From assembly GCF_003086295.3 (NCBI RefSeq), contig NW_027255461.1, forward strand, positions 62,001-126,000: a DNA stretch of 64,000 bases. Direction: 5' to 3'. A model generated the notes under the pieces. The model was given only the letters and a program-made list of their open reading frames with translations. It searched no databases and was not told the origin of the DNA. Shown here piece after piece: positions 57,601 through 64,000 of this stretch (the first letter of the stretch is position 1; every line of letters begins with the position of its first letter). This DNA comes from Arachis hypogaea. Taxonomy: Eukaryota > Streptophyta > Magnoliopsida > Fabales > Fabaceae. The position numbers and the translations under genes were made by a program.

Positions 57601-57663
57601 ATGCTACACTTGGACACTTGACTATTTTTGGTTGCACTTATTCACAAATTAAGAATAAATTAA
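54621..57663. repeat. Two pentamer units at the left edge of the retrotransposon block, last A1 truncated
   Basis: The order is B2 54621, A2 54970, B1 55307, C 55628, A1 55938, B2 56267, A2 56606, B1 56944, C 57263, A1 57589. The B2 step is 1646 bp. After 22 uniform trimers the pentamer form returns here, and copies are more diverged (TTCACTGG at 54970, TTCCCCGG at 56606, GTTCACCC at 57263). The final A1 stops after about 75 bp, at 57663, where retrotransposon sequence begins. Confidence 0.9.
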
Positions 57664-57712
57664 AGGGAGAGGGATGATTGCAGTAAAGTAAAGAGAACAG
57701 AAAGTAAAAGTG

Positions 57713-57803
57713 CTGAATCTTAAAGAACAAGAAATTAAATGGCAGAACTTAGAACGCAAGAAATGTAAATTGTAGAATCTTGAAGTGCAAGAAATGTAAA
57801 TGG
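57713..57803. repeat. Degenerate tandem repeat of about 30 bp inside the LTR, three units
   Basis: Units at 57713-57742, 57743-57772 and 57773-57803 share the pattern GAATCTT-AA-G-CAAGAAAT-TAAATGG with a few changes. The same three units occur in the other LTR at 60229-60320. They are therefore part of the family and not a local expansion. Confidence 0.75.
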
Positions 57804-58355
57804 CTTGAATTATAACGGAAATTGGGAATTGGATTTGCAGAAATTAGACAAGGAAAAGTAAATTGTGATAAACAGAAAAATAGAAAAGGAATTAAAATGA
57901 AACGGATCTCAACTGGAAATGTAAATGAACTTGGAGACGCATTCAACAGAGAAATTAAAATGAAAACTCCAGATCTCAGGACCCAAGAGACTAGATAACC
58001 AAGTCTAGATCTCAATGCCTTCCTAGATCCAAATTCAGAATTCAATTGCAAGAAAAGTAAAGATCAAGCAGTAGAAGAAAGGAATGCAAATATTGATTTC
58101 TCAAAAAGTGCAGTAAATAAAACAGAGAGACAGAGAGATCTCAGGGTGGGATTGAAACAGAATTCCTTCAATTCTCCAACACCCAAGATTCAAGCAAAGT
58201 GTAAATGAAATTAAAATTAAGAAAACTAAGAGAAAGAGAATTCAATTCCCTTCCCCAAGACTTAGAATCTCCAAATAACTCCTAACCAAAAGCTCTCCCA
58301 AAATCACTCAGCGAAACTAAAAAGGAAAAGCCCCCTAAAAACTTAAAATCTAAGC

Positions 58356-58363
58356 TATTTATA
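58356..58363 (-). promoter_or_regulatory. Putative LTR TATA box (outer LTR)
   Basis: The minus strand reads GTGTATAAATAGC, a good plant TATA-box match. The same site lies at the equivalent place in the second LTR (60885-60892), as expected for the U3/R boundary. Transcription would run leftward into the truncated end. Activity is not shown. Confidence 0.55.
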
Positions 58364-58497
58364 CACTCTCTTCAAATGATCTTCAAGTCTTGAATTGGGC
58401 CTTTGCTCTTGATGGAATTGGGTTGACAAAAGCCTCTGTTAATTGCTCTTGGAGTTGGAGAGAAACCCATTTGTGAACCAGGTCATGAACCAGAAAA

Positions 58498-58534
58498 GCT
58501 TGAGTAAAAGTTTGAGGCAAACTTTTACTCAAGC
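58498..58534. repeat. Perfect inverted repeat, 17-bp arms, 3-bp loop
   Basis: Arms 58498-58514 and 58518-58534 (GCTTGAGTAAAAGTTTG and its complement) are separated by AGG. The equivalent in the other LTR at 61022-61066 has 21-bp arms. It lies upstream of the TATA box on the minus strand, in the U3 part. Confidence 0.85.
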
Positions 58535-59141
58535 TTTTCATATCAGCTAGCCTCCCTTGCTGTCATCCACGTTTGAGACAAAGTTTGAGGTCAAATTTGA
58601 GCCAAACGTGATCCCTCTTGCACGCCTCTTGGGTGCTACTTTTCTCCTGTCAACGTTGCAATTTTATGCCCACTATAGACTATTATATATGGTTGAATGT
58701 TAGCTTTCTAACCAATTGAATCACCTCAATTTGACATTACAACTCAAGTTGATCAGTTGCGAAGTTGCTCCTCAGGGTTGTGGGCAACGTTTGCCTAAAA
58801 GCTTGAGGTCAAACGTTGGCGCAAGCTTTTGTCTCCTCAAGGTAAAGTTGCAAGCCATTCCTTCTTTCTTCAACCTTTTTCAAAGCTCTTTTCACCTATC
58901 ATCAATCAATCAAAGACATCAAAGCTATGCTCAAAATCATGAGATTGTTATTCTTTCATAATATATGATAGTTATAGCACAAAATCTCATGAAATTACAT
59001 TAATTTATCCATGGTTGATTGAATCAAAGGAAACATGAAATTCTACCCAATTGGCTTACTTATGGCTCAAGAAAGTGCATAAAATCAATTGAAAACAAAA
59101 GAAAAAGGCTAGTGAAATTAGGCTAAGATGACTTGTCATCA

Positions 59142-59966
59142 CAACACCAAACTTAAAGCTTGCTTGTCCCCAAGCAAGAAAAGAATTATTGAGAAGAAAG
59201 AATGAAATGGAAGAAGATGTTCATGCTAGCAGAGTATTATTGGTAGCTCATGGGATTCTATGTAGATATGTAAATACTCACTTCTTATTGACATTTAGGC
59301 CTAGAAAATCTCCTTCAAGCATCAAGCAACACACTGCTATGACCTCTCATTATTCCTTTGTCCTTGACTATTATTTTTTTTATAAGCTTTATTTCAGTGT
59401 CATGTGTAACAAGCTCTTTTCTTTCTTTATGCTTGACACATTATTCACTATAGACACTTGGCTCACATTCCTTCTTAGAACATTGATGCCCAGCACCTCT
59501 TTGGGTTACTAAATGCCTTGTAGTTAGGTTGCTCTTGATAGTGGACTTTTAGTTGATGATCCCGGGTTAGTTAACCCAAGTCACCAAGTGTTGATGCACT
59601 CCAAAGAACTTAATAATCCAAGCAGATCCTAGTACAAAGACACCACAGACATATATTCTAAGGTTCAAGCTATTGGTGTCTAGCTTTATTTCTTTTTATT
59701 TTCTTTTGTTCTGTTGCCACTCTTTGGCTATTTCTTTTCTCTTTTTGTTTTTTTTTTAACCTAGGACTTTTATTCTATTGAGATTCATAGACAGTGAGCT
59801 ACCTTCTATTTAAAAGGAGACAGTCTAGTTCTTTTATTCACTAAAAGTGAGCTATCATACAATCATGCATTCATACCACCACTCACTATTATTGTACTTC
59901 CAGCTAACAAAGAACTATCTCATTTCACATTCCAAACATTTCTTTTATTGAATTAAGGATGCAGGG
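59142..59966 (-). mobile_element. Internal 3' non-coding region of the outer retrotransposon, left part
   Basis: This region lies between the outer 3' LTR and the nested solo LTR. On the minus strand it ends TTTAAGTTTGGTGTTG just before the LTR, the place of a polypurine tract, though it is only moderately purine-rich. A perfect 8-bp inverted repeat sits at 59159-59178 (CTTGCTTG, then TCCC, then CAAGCAAG on the plus strand). No conserved protein is visible, and the longest open frames start at TTG or run across LTR sequence. The right part of the same region resumes at 61786 once the solo LTR and one copy of its target duplication are removed. Confidence 0.7.
59962..59966. repeat. Left target-site duplication CAGGG of the solo LTR
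   Basis: CAGGG lies directly before the TG of the LTR. The same five bases follow the terminal CA at 61786-61790. Five bp is the usual duplication length for plant LTR retrotransposons. Confidence 0.85.
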
Positions 59967-60228
59967 TGATGTGTATTTTCGGAAAACGAATTCCAAACAC
60001 ACAAAACTCACCGGCAAGTGCACCGGGTCGTATCAAGTAATAATAACTCACGTGAGTGAGGTCGATCCCACAGGGATTGAAGGATTGAGCAATTTCAGTT
60101 TAGTAGTTGATTTAGTCAAGCGAATCAAGATTTGGTTGAGTGATTTGTGATTAACAAAATTTAAATTGCATGGAAAGTAAAGGGAATGGGTAAATTGCAT
60201 GAAATTAAAGAGAACAGAAAATAAAGTG

Positions 60229-60320
60229 CTGAATCTTAAAGAACAAGAAATTAAATGGCAGAAACTTAGAACGCAAGAAATGTAAATTGCAGAATCTTAA
60301 AGTGCAAGAAATATAAATGG
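60229..60320. repeat. Degenerate tandem repeat of about 30 bp inside the solo LTR, three units
   Basis: Counterpart of 57713-57803. It has three units built on GAATCTT-AA-G-CAAGAAAT-TAAATGG. Confidence 0.75.
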
Positions 60321-60884
60321 CTTGAATTGTAAAGGGAATTGGGAATTGGATTTGGAAAAATTAAACAAGGAAAAGAAAAAATTCAACAAACAGGAATGTA
60401 AAAGATGGATTCAATTAAACCGGATCTTAAATGAAAATGAGAATAAGCTTGGTGTGACAACGAAACAAGGATATTGAAATTGAAAGCTATAGATCTCAGG
60501 ACTCAAGAGACTAGATAGCCAAGTCTAGATCTCACTGCCTTCCTAGATCCAGCAAGAAAAATTGCAAAGGAAATAAAGAAATGTAAATTGCAGAAGAGTA
60601 GAAGCCGAAGCAGTTAACAGAAATGGAAATTCAATTATGCAGAAAATTAAACGAGATCTCAAGGTGAGATTGAAACATAAGTTCTTCAATTCTCCACCCA
60701 AGATCCGAAACAAGAAAAGTAAAATGTGCTCAAACAAGAACAAGGAAGAAGAGAGATCAATTCTCCTCCCTAATTCTCTTGAATTCTAAAACAATAATGC
60801 AAAAATGTCAAGGTGCTCTCCACTGTAAGTGTTCTGAAAATTCTCTCAGGAAAAAAGCTCTCCCTTAAAACTTAAATCCTAAGC

Positions 60885-60892
60885 TATTTATA
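60885..60892 (-). promoter_or_regulatory. Putative LTR TATA box (solo LTR)
   Basis: The minus strand reads GTGTATAAATAGCTTAGG. It lies about 893 bp from the LTR 5' end, after the hairpin modules, which places those in U3. A start site would be expected about 30 bp to the left, near 60855. With no internal region attached, any transcript would read into the older element's remnant toward 57664. Confidence 0.58.
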
Positions 60893-61021
60893 CACTTTCT
60901 TCAAATGGTCTTCAAGCCTTGAATTGGGCCTTTGCTCTTGATGGAATTGGGTTGATAAGAGTCTCTGTTGATTGCTCTTGGAGTTGGAGAGAAACCCATT
61001 GTGAACCGGGTCAAGAATCAT

Positions 61022-61066
61022 AAAAGTTTGAGTAAAAGTTTGAGGCAAACTTTTACTCAAACTTTT
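61022..61066. repeat. Perfect inverted repeat, 21-bp arms, 3-bp loop
   Basis: Arms 61022-61042 and 61046-61066 are exact complements around AGG. The arm core is AAAAGTTTGAGTAAAAGTTT. It is the counterpart of the 17-bp hairpin at 58498. Confidence 0.88.
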
Positions 61067-61093
61067 TATACCAGATGGCTTCACTTGCTGCTA

Positions 61094-61480
61094 CCAACGT
61101 TTGGGCTAAAGTTTGAGGTCAAACTTTTGCTCAAACGTTGGTCCCCTTGTGTATATGTGTGGCGCCAACGTTTGCCAAAAAGCTTGAGGCAAACGTTGGC
61201 GCAAGCTTTTCTCCTCCAAGGTGTGCAAGTGTGGCGCCAACGTTTGCCAAAAAGTTTGAGGCAAACGTTGGCGCAAGCTTTTCTCCTCCAGGGTGATGGT
61301 TTTGTGATGCCAACGTTTGCCAAAAAGTTTGAGGCAAACGTTGGCTCAAGCTTTTTTCCCAAAAAGTTTGAGCTAAAGTTTGAGGCAAACTTTGGCTCAA
61401 GCTTTTTTTCCTCTGGGGTGTTTTCAATTCTTCCAAAAGTTTGAGCTAAAGTTTGAGGCAAACTTTGGCTCAAGCTTTTT
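61094..61480. repeat. Cluster of six hairpin modules (LTR minisatellite of foldbacks)
   Basis: Modules lie at about 61094-61141, 61162-61202, 61234-61274, 61309-61345, 61361-61406 and 61436-61480. Each has the pattern CCAACGTTTG-CC-AAAAAG-TTTGAGG-CAAACGTTGG, or the related form with AAAGTTTGAG arms, so each can fold on itself. Most are spaced about 72-75 bp apart, separated by GCAAGCTTTTCTCCTCC-like linkers. The outer LTR has only about two recognisable modules (near 58574-58605 and 58784-58835). The number therefore varies between copies. Overlapping open frames on both strands here arise from the repeats and are not genes. Confidence 0.8.
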
Positions 61481-61785
61481 GTTCTCTCTTGCTCCTAGCC
61501 ATTCCTTCTTTCTTCAACCTTCTTCAAAACTCTTTTCACCTATCATCAATCAATCAAAACAATCAAAGCTATGCCCCAAATCATGAGATTGTGTTTCTTT
61601 CATAATATATGACAATTATAGCATAAAATCTCATGAAAGTGCATTAATTCATCCATGGTTGATTGAATCAAAGGAAACATGGAAATCTACCCAATTGGCT
61701 TGCTTATGGCTTAAGAAAGTGGATAAAATCAATTGAAAACAAAAGAAAAAGGCTAGTGAAACTAGGCTAAGATGACTTGTCATCA

Positions 61786-61790
61786 CAGGG
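61786..61790. repeat. Right target-site duplication CAGGG of the solo LTR
   Basis: Second copy of CAGGG, directly after the LTR's terminal CA. It matches 59962-59966. Confidence 0.85.
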
Positions 61791-62502
61791 GACAAAGCAT
61801 GCATTTAGTTAGGTGAAAATAAACACACAAGCACACACTTAGACTAGCTTTCTTATTGCCAAGAGTGATTCTGCCTATACTAGATGAACACTTTAGCAAG
61901 TCATCAGTCGAAGCATTTCTCAACCGCAAGAGTTAAGTATAGATACAACCTATTGGTTTGCAGTTCTTTTGTTCTTCCTTCTGTTGTGCCCCTTTTGAGT
62001 TGTGGTGCATGATGTCTTCAATTGGTGGTTAGTTCCCTGCATAATTCTCAAAAGTTGCTTGCTTCTTAAGCCCTTAGGTGACTGGTTAGTATGTATGAAT
62101 TGAGTGTGGCTTTTGGATTTAATTTGGTATGGGAACACCAAACTTAATTCCTTGTCACTTCCTCTGATGCAACAGGTTAACTTTATGTAAAATCTTGTGT
62201 CCTTGCTAAAGGTTATGGAGTTAAAACTAGAAAGCAGTTAAGTAGTTGAATAATTTGTTTGATTGCTTGGAGCTAGTATTGTGCAGGAGGTGAGAATGTG
62301 CTTTTAAATGAGGTTTTGGTAGAACACCAAACTTAGAATCCTTCATTCTCCCTTAAATTGTTTTGGTTACAACACCAAACTTAGCTCCTTGCAATGCATA
62401 CCAATTATTCAACATTTTTATTGAAAAGAAAACTACCTCAGGTTGGGTTGCCTATCAACAAGCGCTTCTTTATTGTCACTAGCTTGACATCTTGTTCTTT
62501 GA

Positions 62503-62667
62503 TCATGGAGGCTGATAAGCATAGTGCCTTAGCTTTTCTCCTCTTACTGTGAACTTCCTTTCGGTCTCCTCTTTGATGATTTCTAGGTGTTCAAGTGAAA
62601 GGATCCGGTTCACAGTATAGCATTCAGATGATTGTGGGGACACCTTCATTGGTTGGGTGTCTAACAC
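62503..62667 (-). pseudogene. C-terminal remnant of a Ty3/gypsy-type retrotransposon polyprotein (end of integrase)
   Basis: The minus strand is open for 54 codons and ends in TGA at 62503-62505. The end of the frame reads FTVRGEKLRHY then AYQPP and stop. This fits the closing pattern of plant gypsy integrases (F-V-N-G-x-R-L-K-H-Y), and the preceding YTVNRI and LEHLEII occupy the place of the usual barrel-like strand pair. There is no start codon in context: the frame simply runs into the broken edge and satellite near 62682. It is therefore a fragment and not a gene. Athila/Tat affiliation is my recollection of the family pattern and would need a profile search. Another short retrotransposon frame is the only alternative I consider likely. 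Confidence 0.55.
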
Positions 62668-62683
62668 TACTTTAACACTACTT
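62662..62683. repeat. 11-bp tandem duplication at the right retrotransposon/satellite junction
   Basis: TAACACTACTT occurs twice in direct succession (62662-62672 and 62673-62683), and satellite (TTAAAAATTC) follows. The last bases overlap the satellite start. Such short filler duplications are typical of end-joining repair. Confidence 0.8.
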
Positions 62684-64000
62684 AAAAATTCAAAAATAAA
62701 AAAATTAGTTTATAAAAATTTTAAATTTTTTAATAATATTTTTTACTTTTTATTCACCAAAAAATGCTACACCCGGACAGTTGACTTTTTTTGCTACACC
62801 TGTTCACAAATTAAGAATCAATTACTTTAAAAAATTTAAAATTTTTCAATTTTTCTATTTTTTGTATATTGTTGGAATTTTTTTTCTTCTATTATTAGAA
62901 AAGAACTTATTTCTTTATTTTAAAAATTAAAAAATAATAAATTTACAAATTGTTATTTACTAGATATTGCTAGACCTTATTTTATTTTTCTAATTTAAAT
63001 AAAAAAATTTAATCTCATAATATAAAAATTCAAAAATAAAAAATTTAGTTTTTAAAATTTTTAAATTTTTAAATTCTTTTTTATTTTTTATTCACCAGAT
63101 AATGCTACACCTGGACACTTGACTTTTTTTGGTTGCACTTGTACACAAATTAAGAATAAATTAATTTTAAAATTTTTCAATTATTTTGTTTTTTTGTATA
63201 TTGTTAGAATTTTTATTTTTCTACTATTAGAAAAAATTAATATTTTTGTTTAAAAAGTAAAAAAGAAAATAATAAATTTAAAAATTTGTTGTTTACTAGA
63301 TATTGCTGGACTTTATTTTACTTTTATAATATAAAAAAATAATTTAATAATATAATTTAAAAATTCAAAAATAAAAAATTTAGTTTATAAAAATTTTAAA
63401 TTTTTAATAATATTTTTTACTTTTTATACACCGAAAAATGCTACACTCGGACAGTTGACTTTTTTGCTACACTTGTTCACAAATTAAGAATAAATTACTT
63501 TAAAAAATTTAAAATTTTTCAATTTTTCTATTTTTTGTATATTTTTGGAATTTTTTTCTTCTATTATTAGAAAAGAACTTATTTTTTATTTTAAAAATTA
63601 AAAAATAATAAATTTACAGATCTGTTATTTACTAGATATTGTTAGACTTTATTTTATTTTTCTAATTTAAATAAAAAAATTTAATTTCATAATATAAAAA
63701 TTCAAAAATAAAAAATTTAGTTTTTTAAAATTTTTAAATTTTTTAAATTCTTTTTTATTTTTTATTCACCGGATAATGCTACACTTGGACACTTAACTTT
63801 TTTTGGTTGCACTTGTACACAAATTAAGAATAAATTAATTTTAAAATTTTTCAATTATTTTGTTTTTTTGTATATTGTTAGAATTTTTATTTTTTTACTA
63901 TTAGAAAATATTAATTTTTTTGTTTAAAAAGTAAAAAAAAAATAATAAATTTACAAATTTGTTGTTTACTAGATATTGCTGGACTTTATTTTAATTTTAT
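62683..64000. repeat. AT-rich satellite, dimer HOR (B-A), 674 bp
   Basis: The array resumes inside an A monomer, at the equivalent of position about 261. Compared with the A1 that stops after 75 bp on the left, about 185 bp of one monomer are missing. Monomers then start at B 62752, A2-like 63090, B 63426 and A2 63764. The B-to-B and A-to-A steps are both 674 bp. No C and no B1-type end is present, so this side is a dimer array, unlike the pentamers on the left of the block. The A at 63090 has TTGACTTTTTTT with GTACAC, intermediate between A1 and A2. The array runs off the window end. Confidence 0.88.

Larger units (their letters stand above)
57664..59141 (-). mobile_element. Truncated 3' LTR of an LTR retrotransposon (outer, older copy)
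   Basis: On the minus strand this copy begins TGATGACAAGTCATC at 59141. It runs parallel to the complete LTR at 59967-61785 but lacks about the last 210 bp, cut off at the satellite junction at 57663-57664. Shared landmarks include a TATA box (58356-58363), a 17-bp hairpin (58498-58534) and a short tandem repeat of about 30 bp (57713-57803). It has fewer hairpin modules than the other copy. Just beyond its 5' end, internal sequence reads TTTAAGTTTGGTGTTG, so this is the 3' LTR of the element whose internal part lies to its right. Assignment to the Ty3/gypsy superfamily (Athila/Tat-like) rests on the polyprotein relic at 62503. Confidence 0.8.
59967..61785 (-). mobile_element. Complete solo LTR, 1819 bp, nested in the older element
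   Basis: On the minus strand the LTR begins TGATGACAAGTCATC (61785) and ends ACACATCA (59967). It therefore has the canonical TG...CA ends and 5-bp inverted tips TGATG/CATCA. It is bounded by the direct repeat CAGGG on both sides. No internal region of its own is attached, so it is a solo LTR left by recombination between the two LTRs of a full element. From the minus-strand start it holds a hairpin-module cluster (61094-61480), a 21-bp hairpin (61022-61066), a TATA box (60885-60892) and a three-unit short repeat (60229-60320). It ends in a conserved stretch (ACTCACCGGCAAGTGCACCG at about 60004 on the plus strand) that I recall as common in legume LTRs. It is the same family as the truncated LTR at 57664. 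Confidence 0.85.
61786..62682 (-). mobile_element. Internal region of the outer retrotransposon, right part, truncated
   Basis: This is the continuation of 59142-59966 on the far side of the solo LTR. Read on the minus strand it runs from the polyprotein end (62667 to 62503), through AAGAAGCGCTTGTTG, a phrase I associate with the region after the polyprotein in Athila/Tat-type elements, into a non-coding stretch. The phrase TAAGTTTGGTGTT recurs here at about 62372, 62324 and 62135, and a fourth copy abuts the 3' LTR at 59142. The right edge at 62682 is broken and satellite follows at once. Everything upstream in the element (gag, protease, reverse transcriptase, most of integrase, 5' LTR) is missing from this window. 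Confidence 0.7.

Noticed and set aside
1..57663. CRISPR-like array
   Set aside because: Repeats are direct and regular, but units are over 300 bp, there are no unique spacers, and the context is eukaryotic.
1..57663. Organelle or bacterial AT-rich genome
   Set aside because: No gene, tRNA or rRNA appears in 57 kb. The sequence is purely tandem, and the embedded block is a plant LTR retrotransposon.
57749..58051. Minus-strand frame of 100 codons in the outer LTR
   Set aside because: It lies inside LTR sequence shared with the second copy, where the frame is not kept. No domain is recognisable.
59159..59178. Perfect 8-bp inverted repeat as a transcription terminator
   Set aside because: It sits in a plant retrotransposon's non-coding region, where bacterial-type terminators do not apply. 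It is listed only as part of the internal region.
59189..59512. Plus-strand frame of 107 codons
   Set aside because: It lies antisense to the retrotransposon's internal non-coding region and starts at TTG. It has no recognisable motif.
59959..60150. Plus-strand frame of 63 codons with an ATG start
   Set aside because: It begins in the target duplication and reads through the conserved LTR end. Similar LTR ends are common, and the frame is fortuitous.
60968..61473. Overlapping open frames of 66-158 codons on both strands in the solo LTR
   Set aside because: They follow the hairpin modules, so the same repeated peptide appears on both strands. The longest starts at TTG. The sequence is LTR U3.
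57664..61785. Reading the two LTR copies and the 825 bp between them as one short complete element
   Set aside because: The right LTR has its own 5-bp target duplication, and the internal sequence continues beyond it to 62682 with the polyprotein tail. That fits a solo LTR nested in an older element better than a two-LTR element.

Overview
The window holds no intact gene. It is plant heterochromatin. Positions 1-57663 and 62683-64000 are one very AT-rich satellite array (by eye about 85% A+T). Between them, 57664-62682 is a block of degraded LTR-retrotransposon sequence with ordinary base composition. The LTR wording and the end of the retrotransposon polyprotein resemble elements I know from legumes, and Arachis (peanut group) is my best guess. 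That assignment is from memory and is not proven by the sequence.

The satellite is built from monomers of about 315-345 bp. Each begins at a recurring ATTCACC and carries two GC-richer islands in an A/T-tract background. Five monomer classes can be separated by eye: A1, A2, B1, B2 and C. They are assembled into higher-order repeats (HORs) that change along the window:
- 1-6625: pentamer (B2-A2-B1-C-A1, about 1645 bp) passing into trimer (B1-C-A1).
- 6626-7625: exactly 1000 N, a placeholder gap.
- 7626-24276: pentamers with a three-copy trimer run at 18031-20971.
- 24277-32411: three copies of a unit of about 2.71 kb (eight monomers plus an 88-bp A fragment), followed by a B2-A2 remnant to 33083.
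- 33084-54620: 22 trimers of about 980 bp, themselves ordered by private variants.
- 54621-57663: two pentamers, the second cut off.
- 62683-64000: a B-A dimer of 674 bp.

The retrotransposon block lies on the minus strand and is nested. An older element contributes a truncated 3' LTR (57664-59141) and its adjoining internal region (59142-59966 plus 61786-62682). That internal region includes the last 54 codons of a gypsy-type polyprotein at 62503-62667. A complete 1819-bp solo LTR (59967-61785, TG...CA ends, 5-bp target duplication CAGGG) sits inside it. Both outer edges of the older element are broken where they meet satellite, and the right junction carries an 11-bp duplication.

No tRNA, rRNA, CRISPR, telomere repeat or microsatellite cluster was seen. 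The short open frames in the satellite start at TTG and follow the repeat period, so they are not genes. The points most worth following are the nested HOR structure, a duplicated order of monomer variants 13.9 kb apart on either side of the gap, a 10-bp dyad kept by paired base changes between monomer classes, and the solo-LTR insertion.
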